Source: Apoda limacodes (Eukaryota; Arthropoda; Insecta; Lepidoptera; Limacodidae). From it: a DNA stretch of 64,000 bases. Each line of letters begins with the position of its first letter. Within the stretch, counting starts at the first letter, position 1. The stretch is taken from the NCBI GenBank assembly GCA_946406115.1, contig OX291545.1:1612001-1676000 (forward strand). Reading direction: 5' to 3'. A program made the translations under genes and the position numbers. A model generated the notes under the pieces. It was not told the DNA's origin and made no database searches. It worked only from the letters and a program-made list of their open reading frames with translations. Below are positions 33,291 through 45,226 of the stretch, one piece after another.

Positions 33291-36200
33291 TTTTAAGAGA
33301 TAGTTCATTTTAAAAAAAACTTTTTTATTGAAAAAGCAAAAAAATTGATTTCCCTTTCTTTTTTCCATAAGGCGGCCATTTTACAAGAGAGCGTTGATTT
33401 TGTAACAGATCAAACATTATTTGCGATAGTTCTATTAAGAATATTAGAATAAACTTAAAGTCAATAGTTTAACAGTGCTAATATTTTTGAAGAGAATGCA
33501 CCTTTTTTATTTTTATCAAAATGGGTCCGATATGTGATAAGATATTCGTCACCGTCGTACTAATGAAAAAATTACTACGAAGAACTGGTAACTATGTTTA
33601 AAAATCGCTTCAGATCAGATTTACGTAAAAGGTTTCATTTAAATGTGATATCACTTATTTTTGTAAAAGACCTTTTTTTTCTAATAAGGATGGTTTAATT
33701 AATCTTTTTTTTTAAATTTATATTTTTACTTCAACTTGGAACTGAATGTGAACTATATTTTTATTTTATTTATAAACACGGTAAACTAGAAGTTTTTTGC
33801 GAAGAAATGATGAATGAGTAAATGTAATAAAACGAATAAAAAATTTAATTTTCATTAAATTTAAATCATCTCTTATTTCCGACTAAACTTAAATGTCAAA
33901 TACAGTATTACTGTTTTTAAGTTCGAGCAAAAACAACAAAAATCTGTTTCTTGTATAGGGACTCCCCTTAAATTGTTACTTTTTTAACTTTTTTTATTTG
34001 TTAGATAATCCCCCATTATAACTTTTATTCTGTGAAATTTTCAGGTCAGGTAAACAGATAGACGTACAGACAGACAGACGGACAGTGTAGGCTAACTAAT
34101 AGGAACCCTAAAAATAAATAAACTAGAGTTTATACCTGGGTTTTACTCACTCGCTCCGGTTCGTGGCGAAGAACATAAGTATATTCAATCACGACGGTTA
34201 TATTTTATTAGAACCGACTAATTAATGTAGGCACATACACATGTAATAATTTGAACACACAACCCTGACAAAATTTCATCGGCTTGTCGACATTTTGCAC
34301 CGAGACAAAGAAGTTCGCTCACTATTAATAGATAGTTATAACGCTATGCTATGGCCGAGAGTAGATATATTTGTTTTTGTTTTTATTATTTTATCAAAAG
34401 AATTATTTTTTCAATTTAAACATTTTTGAGATGCCAATCATAAAGAAAAATAAAAAAATAATCCCTTTATAAGACCGTCTTCCGATAAAATATTCTAAAT
34501 TAAATATTCTTTGCTGTGGTTTCGCTCTTATTTTTTTCGAGATCTGATTCGAAAAACGAAAATTATTAAATAACTCTGAAATTATTAGTTTTTATTGTAT
34601 AACTAAATATTTAACACAAAGAATCCTATACCTAGCAGCTTAGCAGATTTAATTTACGTTGCATATACCAACAATCTATGACTATGGAAACCATAAAGTT
34701 ATCCTGTGGTCAAAGTTCTATAACTACCAATATATAAATATTGATAATAATAATACGTATGTTATGAGAAAATATTTTCTGCAAACAGCAACAAAAATGT
34801 GCCTCCTGTTAGTTTTTACTTTCAACTAGAGCATCTTAAAATATCATCCAAAAATATTTATTGAAAACTTCTACCTTAAAGTAATCCAACAAAATGTGTT
34901 ACAAAACTGTTAGCTAATGAAAAATTTGTGTGACTGAAAGTAAAATAGTAAACAGGGCTTGGGGAAAGCTCGAATGTGTCGTCTGAACTCAGAGAGTGGC
35001 GTTCCGTGTAAACAGTGGCCGTTTCTGTACCCCGCGGCGATCGTCCGGGATTAACAATATGGCCGCTTTTTCACTCCTGTTTCCCGGAATAACAAGGGAC
35101 GTTCATTTGGAAACGTGACTTTCCCTGGATACATGACGGATTCCTATATAGCGGATAGAAAATATCTGTGCAATTTGTGCGTTATATTTACTGAATAAAA
35201 ATTCGGTCGGATTTTGTTTTGTCGATTTTTAACTTAGCTAACTTTTTATTCGATTTAGTTTGATTCTATCTTCGAAACTATATTTATTGATACATTTTCT
35301 TTTTTAATCCTACACTTTGTAACAGAATCAGAATCAACCTGATTTTTGGTTCAAAAATTGCAGAAAGGGGAGAGAAGACATAGGATACCATTTTGGTGTA
35401 TTTTTGGTTCAGATACAGCTGAAGGGAAAGAAACGGAAGATACTTTTTTGATAAATACAGGGATCTATTCCTCGATAGTACTTCAATACTGGGTAATTTT
35501 TGGTATTTGAATCTCGAAAAGAATGGAATAGGACATTTAATTAGCTGAGTTTTTCCACTGTACAATATTTTCTTTTGGTGAAACTATAGTAACCAAACCA
35601 AATCGCTGGACCAATTTTGCTCAAACTCTTTTCAGATCAGGCATATCGATTCATACGGTCACGAGACCTTGGTTCTTGAGAGCAAAAAAGTTAAGTTAAT
35701 GTTAAAGTTAACCTGCATACACATACACACACAGAGACATCACTTAAAAAATGATGGCAAACGATTCTCGAGGTCTCAAAACGTAATGAAAAAGCAAATT
35801 TAGCGATTTCGATTTTCGGACCTATTTAGGTATAATAACTTTCCTCAATAGAAGTTTATAATCCTCTCCACCTGAGATCGGCGCGTGCCGATTTTTTGTA
35901 ATCAAATTTCCTAACGTTGGTTACTCATACTATTTCAGCAGCCGTTTTTCGAAACTTTCTCTGAGATTCCTGGATTAGTCCGCTAATGATGCAAACTTAA
36001 AAGCTACGGGTAGTAGCACAGCGGCGCTGTCGGTAACGATGCGTATTGAAAGCTCGCTAACGTTTCTAGATTCTGCCTGAACACATTCTGCCTAAAAATT
36101 GTGTTAAACCTACCTAAGGTGGTTAATATGTTAATGTCCAAGTATTAGGAGATGACTCTTGCTCCTGTTAAAGACTTTGTTATGAAGCCAACCGTGTAGA

Positions 36201-37114
36201 TACCTACTTAATGTAGGTACGTCGGAGATGTCCTTACTCTTCACAAAGGATTTGTGATCATTTTAGGATTATATCATATGTCGCATCTATCTTTGGGAGT
36301 TTGCTCCTCTTAAGATATGTATCTTCTACGAGAGGCTAATGACTAATTTCAGTATTCCGTTTCCGTTTACTTTCACAAGTCATATGGCTGCAAAGGCAGC
36401 TTCATGTTGTATGACAACTTAGTAATGCTGTATGTGTTGCTTTCATATAGCCTACAGTGGCTAAACAGGCAAGACGTTGCAGGCTTTGTAGTTTGTTCTA
36501 GAAGGTACTTAGTTACGTTCGGGGCCACCAAACCACGGCACCATATTTCCCCTTAGCAACAGAATTCGCTTTATAGTCATCAAATTTAAAATACTGTTAC
36601 ATCTACATTAGAACCCTCTATATTCGTGGAGCCCTCAAATATGTTTCTTCAATAAAATAAACGACGCCACCCATCGAGACTTTGTTAACAATTTGAATAC
36701 GCTCACATACGTAAAAGTCATTCGTAATGACGTCAAATAAAAGGAGGGTAATTTCAGTAGGCGGTACACATTGTATATTTTTTGGGGTGACAATTTTTTA
36801 AAGTGAACAATACTTATTGTCGATGGTGTATGAGTAATAAGACATTGTTAAATAAATTACACTTATAAGCTTTCGTAGCATTAGTCCTAATCATAATAAT
36901 TTATGTGTATAATATTTGATGCTACGGCGAAATTTTTTGAATTATTGTGTTTTAATTTAATATAATAAAATGTGTGTAATAATTTAAGTTTAAGCTAATT
37001 TGTTGATAAGTGTATTTTTCTCATCACATTCAAATAGTATTATTTTTTTACTTTCAAAGGAAATTGAACTTTTGTTCCGCCCGTCTGTCAAAAATCTTTT
37101 TAACCTGGGTTGAG
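33291..37114. other. No gene seen; minor repeats
   Basis: AT-rich. A family H head scrap (minus) lies at 34070-34120, where a GACAGACAGACGGACAG run precedes AGGAACCC. A GC-richer, apparently single-copy patch lies at 34970-35150. About 35310-35540 holds two or three degenerate units of about 60 bp, each with a TTTTTGGTTCA-like start. The 93-codon minus frame at 35284-35565 comes from this repeat. Confidence 0.4.
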
Positions 37115-37205
37115 TTTGAGGTTTGCCTCTTCCACTATACGCCCAGCTACAGAGGCACAGGCCTCTCATTAGATAAGAAGGCTTAGACCACCCACCAAAC
37201 CACAG
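37115..37205 (-). mobile_element. SINE tail, diverged copy of the 4240-4557 family
   Basis: On the minus strand the sequence reads GGTGGTCTAAGCCTTCTTAT, then GAGAGGCCTGTGCC and AGCTGGGCGTATAG. It has the same block order as the tail at 4470-4540, but is strongly diverged. Confidence 0.5.
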
Positions 37206-37664
37206 CGAATGTAACAATACCAAAAATTTTGTGATAGTTAGGCGATAATAGTAATTGAAATTTAATCAATAAAAAATAAATCTTCGGCCACTTAGAGGTG
37301 TAAAAAAATTAAGCAAAAAATAACATATGGCTATATCACATTATATTTTGATGCTCGCAAACTCTTACATCAATAACTATATATTATACCTATTTAACTA
37401 TTCGTTTACATAAAATAATTTAATTTGCTTTTCATTTTAATGAGAAGCGGGAGAAAGAAAGAAATCCAAAATCACCAATTTCTAACATTTTATCACATAC
37501 CTACATATTTTTGTTATTTTGACTACAAACCTGAATTTATACGACATCGACCGTGATGTAGACAGATGTATGAGATAACATTTTTCAACTACTAAGTGCA
37601 GTTTTTTCTTTAATCCGACTTGCCTTTTAGTTATTCTGTTTTTGATAAAAGTTCAATAAAATAA

Positions 37665-37768
37665 AAGGGTCGACAACGCGTGAGCAATACCTCTGGTGTA
37701 GCAAGCGTCCAATAGGCTAACTAAAATGACGCGAACCTTAAGCTCACTTGTCACCTTAGTGGTATGAA
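37665..37768 (+). mobile_element. LINE 3' end, copy D
   Basis: The segment reads AAGGGTCGACAACGCG, TGAGCAATACCTCTGG, TAGCAAGCGTCCAATAGGCT and CACCTTAGTGGTAT. It is the last 105 bases of the family represented at 4898-5404, with an altered middle section. The poly-A tail has decayed to GAAATAA. Confidence 0.75.
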
Positions 37769-37908
37769 ATAACTACCATTTACGCACGTACATTTAATAC
37801 ATACATACAATACAATTTATTTTACGTACATAATAAAATATAAAATACAAACCTTAAACTCGAAGTGATCAAATAGTAAGCTTTAAAGTAAAATATCAAA
37901 TTAAAGAA

Positions 37909-37942
37909 ACTAGGTGAGTCCGACTCGCACTTGGCTGGTATT
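37909..37942 (+). repeat. Family H / 5S-SINE tail scrap
   Basis: The sequence GAGTCCGACTCGCACTTGG followed by CTGGT is the conserved tail shared by family H repeats and the 5S-like SINE arms. Nothing else of the element is attached. Confidence 0.65.
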
Positions 37943-38674
37943 TGCTTTGCTACCAAGCAGCGCAAACGACACGGCACGGAATATCAGCCTTGCATATAAG
38001 GAGAAATAGAAACTCTTCAGAACGCTTCTGGTATCAACGGTCTATTTCCGGAAATTTTTCGGATCACCGGTAACATGAACTGGATTATTTTCCTCAGTTC
38101 ACCGTATTCATCAGGCCGTGCGCTAACTGCTTTTAAGTTTTTTTTTTATTTCAACATTTTAACCGAGGAAAAGTCAATTCCCGAGAGAAAGTACATAATG
38201 CCTTTGTTGCTTCCCCTTGAGCCGATTCTAACAAACAGGCACAAAGAAATTGCCACTACGTTGAAAGAGATGTACCTATTAAAAGCGTGGATATTATGAC
38301 AAAAAAAAACCTAGTTTAAACTGTTATAAAAATCGACCATTTTTTACTTATATGTATAGGTAATGTCCTATTATACCGGAAGATAAGATATATTTCGCAA
38401 CAGCTTTAGTGTTATCGATATTTAAATGAAATTTCGGAAGAAGGTGTAGTTGCGACCATTAACTAGTGGTTACATAAATGGTTTATTAATATTGTTTGCT
38501 TAACGTAGATACATGCTTAGCTGAATACTAACACTGTTTAGTAAATCGACACAGTCCAGTGGAAAGTGTGGACGTAAGACCATTAGGCACGATGTGCTCA
38601 AAGTTATAAGCTTCGTGTGTACTACACAGAGAAATTAAATTAAGTATTAATTTAAAAAATATTGCAACACAAAG

Positions 38675-38935
38675 AATAGGTTGTGGTCCAGAATTTTCGA
38701 TTTCGCCTCGCATCCGGGCGGATGTTCGAGCCTGGCTAGTCCAATGAGTCGTTTTCTTTATTTGTCAAGTACATCAAGTATTCGCGCCATTGTTTTCAGT
38801 ACTAAGCCTGCATGCGTCAAAAAGAAGCATAGGAAGTCCACAATTCCCACTGGGCCCGAATGATGGACTATGGCCTAAATTGCTCTCGGTGAGGGTAGAC
38901 CGTGCCCCATCAGTGGCCTAGTAACATTCGTCTAT
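38675..38935 (+). mobile_element. tRNA-derived SINE, copy of the 4240-4557 family
   Basis: A degenerate B box (ATGTTCGAGCCTGG) lies near 38722. It is followed by the body block AGGAAGTCCACAATTCCCAC and the tail GGACTATGGCCTAAATTGCT, TAGACCGTGCCCCATCAGTG. The tRNA-like head is eroded. No clear target-site duplication was found. Confidence 0.7.
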
Positions 38936-39124
38936 CGGAAACTTGACTTGCTCCGTCATTGGCTGGCTGACAGTGTAGTGTCAGATCTTTCTTGGGTCTA
39001 TTATCCTATGGAGTATATTATCCTGATAACCTGCTGAAAACCGCCACCGCGTGCGAAGTTTTCTGTGTGCTTAAACTTAAGTGTTTTGTAGCGAACTCTT
39101 TAAGATACTGTAGACATCTCTGTA

Positions 39125-39502
39125 TCAGACCATTTGCAGCATACTAATGCATAATCTTTTATTTATTAAAAATCCATCTTCGCAGCGATTGTGGGACAGG
39201 CTGTTCAGCGAACAAGTGCGGAAGTAACTTTTCAACACGTGCTTGAATTTAGCAGATCTTGCCCGCTTAGCTGTTGCCGAGTGGGAATAGGGTATGTGGT
39301 TGCAGGCCCTTCCTTCACCTAGAACAATGACCACATGGACTGTTACTCTTTTAGGATTGCGACGACCCTCTGCTTGGGCGCACCGTATTGTGCTCCACAC
39401 CGCTGCCAATGTATCGTCGCTGCCAACCCGAACGGTCATCACGGTTTCATCATCAGGTGTACCGCCAAACGATATAGTACGCCGAGCTTTTGTCACCGCC
39501 AA
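39125..39502 (-). other. Unrecognised GC-rich open frame
   Basis: A 125-codon minus frame begins MAVTKARRTISFGGTPDDE and continues VRVGSDDTLAAVW. It lies in a stretch noticeably richer in G+C than the flanks, and overlapping plus-strand frames are also open for 68-72 codons. I recognise no domain, signal peptide or membrane segment. GC content alone can keep stops away, and the likeliest explanation is a decayed transposon or pseudogene fragment. It could be a real small gene, but nothing here proves it. Confidence 0.25.
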
Positions 39503-39540
39503 CTGCGCCTAGTAACGGTTTATTTGATTGTTAATTTTTA

Positions 39541-40185
39541 GTGTTCTATTTAATTTATTTTAGAATTGTTTATATTTAAAATAGTACATATGTTTTAGTT
39601 CATACATTTTGTGATAAAAAACTTTTATTTAATATTGTCTAGATTGAAAATTTTCAAACTCGCCCTTTGTTGATTACTTGAACCATCACCTGTCCACTCC
39701 CTTCCAGTCCGACTGAATGCGTATTGTCCTCAACAATGGCTGCCTGGAGCCATCCGCCATTAACATCGGCTTAAGTCATTTACTCCTCCTGAATCCATGT
39801 TAAGGTAACCATTTAGATCTAGAACTGCTTTATTATTAATGTTTATTCATCTGTAAATTCTTGATCTCTAAACAAAATTAACCGTGGTACGGTATGTACC
39901 TGTTTAATTAAAAGAAAAACACACATTAATTAAAAGTAAAATATATTAAAACAGGTGTAACATTTGACAGCAGGAGAAAAAGCAGTGTAAAATGCTTTTA
40001 TTCCGGTAATAAAATGAGTTCGAGACAAAGGAAGGAACTAAAAGAAAGGAAAATAGTTTGATTTTAATCGAAAAAAGGTTATTTTTTCCTTTTTATTTCT
40101 TTTTTAACAATATAAAAACAGGTTTTTTTTAAAAATTTGTTCATATATCAGGTTAATTTTATTAAAGCACCTATCCTAATAAAAT
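39541..40185. other. No gene seen
   Basis: AT-rich, with a small GC-richer patch at 39690-39800 that matches nothing I know. Confidence 0.45.
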
Positions 40186-40430
40186 GCGAAAGTTTATTTA
40201 TTTGTTTCATGCCGCAACGGAGCATGAGATAGTTAAGTACTTTTCAACCTCGAAAATTTATAAGTTTCCACGGCAATTGCTATAATCGAAACCCATTTAA
40301 ACGAACTATAACTATACTATAGCTTTCTATAGTACACTTCTATTAATTAAAAAGTTTCCGAAGCGCCATGCCGATAACCAAATTTAGAGCAGACGCCGGC
40401 CGGGGCCGCTGGCAAAAGTTAGTGATTCTA
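40186..40430 (-). repeat. Family G repeat
   Basis: The plus-strand sequence starts GCGAAAGTTTATTTATTTG, then CATGCCGCAACGGAGCATG. It ends CCGATAACCAAATTTAGAGC and GGGGCCGCTGGCAAAAG. This is family G in reverse, with both ends visible. Confidence 0.7.
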
Positions 40431-41122
40431 TAAATATTCGTTGATTTTAAAAAAAAGAACTTATATTTGAATACGGTTAAAATATATTTATACCTATATA
40501 TAATGAATTAATAAACTGTATTTTACTTGAAAAAACACTTTACATATAAAATACAAAAACAAAAATGCTAGTAAATATACATTTACTATGGGGTTCAACA
40601 AATAAATTTTTATTCAAAAAGGATTTCTTATGATTTCGGTTTCAAGGCCGTGTAAAAAACAGCCTAACTAATGGTAGTCTCAAACAATTTCAGAAAACTT
40701 GACGAGGAGTAAGTAACATGTGTTTATAAGTGTACCTATGTCAAATTTGATAGCGGGTTGGAAATCTCCAAAACTTCCTAACTACTTCAAAAGTGTCGTG
40801 TCAGTTGCAAAACTATTATACACACAAATTCCAAACATTAAGATTGAAAAGAACGTGTAATAGGTCGTGTGGTGAAAGTAAGGCTGTTTGCGATATCCTC
40901 TCACGAAAGTTTCAAGAGGTCGTTAGTCATTCTAAGTTCTGAGACCCTTTCAGTATAATTTTTGGTACATTTAGAACTAGGTAGTAGGTTTAACTTAAGT
41001 TCTTTACTGTTTTTCACCGCACTAAAACCAAGACAATAACGTAGTTTGTTGAGGATACCAAAGCATAGTGACGTTTATTATACCAGTCATACTTGTTTAT
41101 TTTTATTCTAGCTAATATATAT

Positions 41123-41300
41123 ATATATGCGAAAGTCAGTTTATTTGTTATTTCTTTACGTCACAACGGAGCAATAAATTTAATTCAATTCAAACGATCT
41201 GGAATAATGCAACTAACACAAAGCGATACAAAATAGACTTCCTACAAGAAAATTTTCTTCCGCAGATACAACTGCGATGCACTATTCCTTACATCACAAC
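41123..41300 (-). repeat. Family G repeat, tail half
   Basis: The GCGAAAGTCAGTTTATTTG end and a CACAACGGAGCAATAAATTT block identify it. The head half is missing or too diverged. A further family G scrap (ACGCGAAAGTAACTCTCGTC) lies near 41500. Confidence 0.55.
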
Positions 41301-42034
41301 GGGTGATTACTGTAAAACTAACTCGTACAGGGGTAGCTAAAAGGACAGAAAATAACTTGGATCTATGATGATATGGAAGAAAGGTCTATATATGTTTGCC
41401 TGTCGGTTTGTAACTCAGAAAAGGTTAAGGCATTGATTGTAAACTTTCACCGGCACGTAGCTTAGACTTTTCAAATTGCTATTATATAATCACCAAAAAA
41501 CGCGAAAGTAACTCTCGTCTGTTAAACCGCCAAACTGACTTTATTAAAATTGGAAGCCTGTATGTGCATACGCTATTTAATATTTCTATGGGTTTACGAT
41601 TTGAATTTTCTAGGGCTAAGTGGACGTCTTTGGTCCGAATTGTAAGCGTGACTTTGTACAAATACTTTATTATAATAAGCTAGAGTCTACAGAACCTCTC
41701 GTGTCACCTGAGTGACAGTTGGCGTGAGGCTATGACGTGCAGTGTTTTAAAAATGGTCACGTAACCGTTGAACACGCAATTAGAACCGACTTTGAGTGAG
41801 ATGACGGCGCTGTTAACGTATGCATCAGCGCAAAGTGGAACGCACCTTATTATCCAAGAAGCTTCTATATAGATGTCACTGAAGAGCGCAGTATGAATTT
41901 TTTTTAATACTCAATTTTTTGACTTTGAAATCGCTTCGAGTGTATTGAAAGGGTGACCATAAGAAATAACGATAGAGATATTCTTTTCACGTTTTTTTAA
42001 AAGTTTAGTAGGTATATTATAGTATAGTTTTACC

Positions 42035-42115
42035 ATATTTTTAGGGTTTTGTGCCACAAAAGGAAAACAGAACCTTTTTAAGATCACTCTCATGTCCGTC
42101 CGTCCGTCTGTCACA
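42035..42115 (+). repeat. Family H repeat, head fragment
   Basis: TTTAGGGTTTTGTGCCACAA, then ACAGAACCTTTTTAAGATC and a CATGTCCGTCCGTCCGTCTG run match the head of the element at 59565-60149. Confidence 0.6.
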
Positions 42116-42339
42116 GAGTAGAGGCAAATTTTGATTGAAATTTTTGTCAGTCAGAATACACAACACTAAGAAGTACCGATTTTATTTTATGGTTTTGTAC
42201 AAGTGTTGTGTCACTTTTGATCAATACTGGTTTTTTTTTAATTAGGTACACTATGAGTTAATAAATATATCGCATCTAATTTATTGCCTTTATTTTAAGC
42301 ATTAATTTACTTAATTGGTAATTTAAAATCAGTTCAGTC

Positions 42340-42475
42340 TAGGCTTAACTAGTTAAGCCTAAAGTATTAAGGCCAAACTAGATTGTCCTGGGCTAAACTA
42401 GTATATCATGACACGCTAGGGATGAACCCGTTTGGCCCAGGACAAACTAAATTGGCCTGAAATCTGGTTTGGCCG
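42340..42475. repeat. Palindrome and foldback cluster
   Basis: A 22-bp perfect palindrome lies at 42340-42361 (core GGCTTAACTAGTTAAGCC). It is followed by GGCCAAACTAG. TCCTGGGCTAAAC and GTTTGGCCCAGGA then form an inverted pair about 45 bases apart. GGCC and AAACTA/TAGTTT motifs recur throughout. It is non-coding; the origin is unknown. Confidence 0.8.
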
Positions 42476-42477
42476 GT

Positions 42478-42560
42478 AACATATGGCCCAAATCACCCTC
42501 TGGTGAGAGTAGGCCGTACCCAAACAGTAAGAACGTATAAGGCTGATAAGGTGCATATAG
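42478..42560 (+). mobile_element. SINE tail, copy of the 4240-4557 family
   Basis: ATGGCCCAAATCACCCTCTG, GAGTAGGCCGTACCCAAACA and CGTATAAGGCTG repeat the tail of the SINE at 4240-4557. Only the last 80 bases are present, immediately after the palindrome cluster. Confidence 0.7.
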
Positions 42561-43189
42561 TTCCCAAACTCGATTGTTGTGACTGTCAAAATGACAGATG
42601 TTTATTGTGTTATTGCGATAACAAAGTTTCTCGTAGATTTCTGTGTGAATTTGAGAACTGCAAAGACAAAACTGAACTAATTTTGCACACCGGCCGCAAG
42701 CGTACGAGCGACAGTCAATATCGTACCAAGTGAAAGGGCTATGCGTCATCACTTATCTTTACTTAACAGTACGAGTTCTACCTATTTATGCAATATGGTA
42801 ATTTTCACTTTAGAATACATATTTTGCTTAATACAGTTCTAATTTTGTTACATAAAATATGTAGTTTTAAATTGAATTCATTATTGATATGTAGTCCTAA
42901 GTATAAATGCTCATTTACTAATTCTAATTGTTTACAATTACGTACATTGAATTTGGTATATAAATAAGACATAGATGATCATGGCTCGCAATGGCTAGCT
43001 TGGTAAAATATTTTAAATGCGTTGAGTGTATGTGAATAAGCTTAGATTTTTTTGCATTGATAGCTAGACCAATGTCGTACCCATTTACATAAGATGTTGT
43101 AGTTTTTGTTACTTAATTATTATTTAGACTTTAGTTAGGCCTTAATTATTTTCACGAGCTTTTTTTTGTAAACTTTATTTTCTCTAAGT
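42561..43189. other. No gene seen
   Basis: AT-rich. The minus-strand 101-codon frame at 42447-42752 and the plus-strand frame at 42503-42733 start in the SINE tail and run into anonymous sequence; neither is convincing. Confidence 0.4.
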
Positions 43190-43388
43190 TAAGCAACCCG
43201 CGGACGGTAATGGCGCGCCTTTATATCCAGCATGTATAAGAGCTGTATCGTTGTTTAAAACACGAACTACGCGCACACTACAAGTGAGCAATCACAAGTT
43301 TTAACTTCAAACAAAACTTTTTAATTCATATTCTCTAGATGCGTTGTTTTCTTTAATTCTATTCCCGCTATTTCAATTGTGTTTTGGT
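43190..43388 (+). promoter_or_regulatory. Promoter-like segment with a frameshifted signal-peptide-like exon
   Basis: A CpG-containing block (CCCGCGGACGGTAATGG, CGCGCC) precedes TTTATATCC and GTATAAGAG (a TATA box, about 43230). An ATG lies about 110 bases on (43339), and a canonical donor, GTGAGT, is at about 43387. The ATG frame stops after five codons (MRCFL). The +1-shifted frame, without its own ATG, reads LFSLILFPLFQLCFG up to the donor, which looks like a signal-peptide core. This may be a broken first exon of a secreted protein, or a 5' UTR exon. No second exon was identified. Confidence 0.3.
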
Positions 43389-43584
43389 GAGTTTATTTTT
43401 TATTCACCTTATATTTTTATTTTTTTACTTGCAAATGTGATGAAAAAAAAACATAGGAAATTACAAACTAGAGTCATTACAGCGTTCGGCCTTGGGTTTC
43501 TAAATATCCTCTCGTTAGTATTTTTTTTACTTACCACCCTTAATTCACAATGTACTATTTACTCTACTCTACTATACTCTAGTT

Positions 43585-43700
43585 GTTCGTACTAGGCGTC
43601 GCCCGGGCAATATTCCTCCGAGAATTTTCCAAAAACACTTTTTCATACAAACCGTGTTCTAAAATATATGAACGCAATGAAAAAGACATCCTTAAGATGT
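43585..43700 (+). repeat. Family G-like fragment
   Basis: GTACTAGGCGTCGCCCGGGC followed by a GAGAATTTTCCAAAAAC block resembles the head of family G copies. It is diverged. Confidence 0.4.
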
Positions 43701-44419
43701 TCTCGGTTCCGCCGACAAAAATATCGGAATTCTCTTAAGAATTTTTCATACCTTATTACCCTTTCATACAGGAGGATTTTCTAAAAACATTCACACGTCA
43801 ATCTTAATTTTCTATCTGAAGGGCCAAATATCAATTTCAATTTATTAAACATCTTAAATACAGGATTTCTAGACAACCTTTTACCCCTTTAGGAAATTAA
43901 TTTTGACCCTGCATGACCAATTTGCCAGACCCAGTAGTGGTTTAGTCTGTGGGTTGATATGTCATTGAATCAGTCAGTTATTTTCTTTCATACATACTTA
44001 TATACAGAAAGAAACAAACATTTATATCTGCACATAGAAAATAAATAGCTGTAACATACATTTTCCGGAGGCAGAACAGGATAGACCTGAGCCATCCGTC
44101 AGAAGCTTGCTGACCCAGCGCACCCTTGTCAACGCACATCTGTTACGGCGGAGCCCTTTGCTTTATGAAGAAACGTAGAAAAAATTTAATCTTGTTTACT
44201 TTATTAGTTGAGAACATGTGTTATAAAAAGAAAATTTCTTCAAACATACTGATCGAAAAGGTTTTTAAAAGGAAATTTTTAAAGTTCCCCCCTAAGCCTA
44301 ACCCTAAGAAGCCCAAGCTAATTCTTAAACAAAATTAAATGCAAAACATATTCTAATTAAAATTTTGGGTAGTCAAAATAAACTTGCAAAGTAAATGAAG
44401 TAAAAACAGCAATATATAT
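43701..44419. other. No gene seen
   Basis: The 70-codon plus frame at 44126-44338 is lysine-rich and of low complexity, with no recognised motif. A GC-richer patch at 44060-44165 is unassigned. Confidence 0.4.
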
Positions 44420-44535
44420 AGAGTATTTACCCGGTGGCCAAAAATCTAAATTACAGTCGTTATATTGAAATGGTGTGAACATCAGTGATCAAACATCGAA
44501 GGTCAGAAAAGTCTGTTGCGCTGTACTTACCTTTT
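44420..44535 (+). repeat. Dispersed repeat, family L, copy 1
   Basis: Blocks ACCCGGTGGCCAAAAATCTA, AATTACAGTC, AAATGGTGTGAAC, GATCAAACATCGAAGGTCAG and TTGCGCTGTA recur in the same order and orientation at 55010-55130. About three quarters of positions agree. It is non-coding. Confidence 0.7.
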
Positions 44536-44894
44536 TAGTCAGTCAAATTTACAACCTTAAGGTGCCCTGTTGGTGACATGCAAAATTCCAAAATTTATTT
44601 TAAATCTAAAGCATAATTCTGCATTTCGTCAGGTCAGGACCGGAGCTATCTCGTCTCCGGCGTAATACGTTCTGAGTCTGTCCTACTTCCAGAATTTGTA
44701 ATGAGCATAGTTTCAACGTTGTTTAAAGGAATTGTTGGCGACGAAGATAAACCTTAACATATGGGCTGAAAAACTTTAGCGTTACCAGTTTAAACTTTAA
44801 AGCTACATTTTGCAATAAACAATGCCTATACGACGGAATACCATCGGCAAAGTTGGATATTAGGATCATCAGTTCTATGTACATCTTCACGGTT

Positions 44895-45055
44895 TTTATC
44901 ACCAGAAAGGGGTAACGAGCGGCTGGAGATAAACAATCATAATGTGATTCAGCTTCACAGCCTCTTTTCACCAACCAATTTGCCCTGTGTTCCATACGTC
45001 GTAAATTAATAGCTTTTAAGTAATAGGCGGTATAATAAAAGATCTGGGACAGAAT
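44895..45055 (+). repeat. Dispersed repeat, family J, copy 3
   Basis: GGGGTAACGAGCGGCTGG, then CTCTTTTCACCAACCAATTT and TAATAGGCGGTATAATAAAA match the copy at 32220-32455. The 163-codon minus-strand frame at 44723-45214 spans this repeat and carries no recognised domain, so I do not call it a gene. Confidence 0.55.
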
Positions 45056-45226
45056 AATATCCCCCCATGGCCAAACTATAAGAAGTGAGTGAGAATTGTT
45101 CAGGGTTGTCATTCGTAATTCGGTCACGAGTGTCGTGATTATTGTTTTCGAACAATCGTTTCCCGTGCTTGGAGGAAAATGAAGCGGCCTATATACGGAA
45201 TTGGAGCCTTTCAAAACATTCCTCGT

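Noticed and set aside
42447..42752. 101-codon minus-strand frame with several cysteines
   Set aside because: It begins in unassigned sequence and ends in a SINE tail. The cysteine pattern fits no domain I know.
44723..45214. 163-codon minus-strand frame as a gene
   Set aside because: It spans a family J repeat, has no recognisable domain, and its composition resembles the surrounding non-coding DNA.
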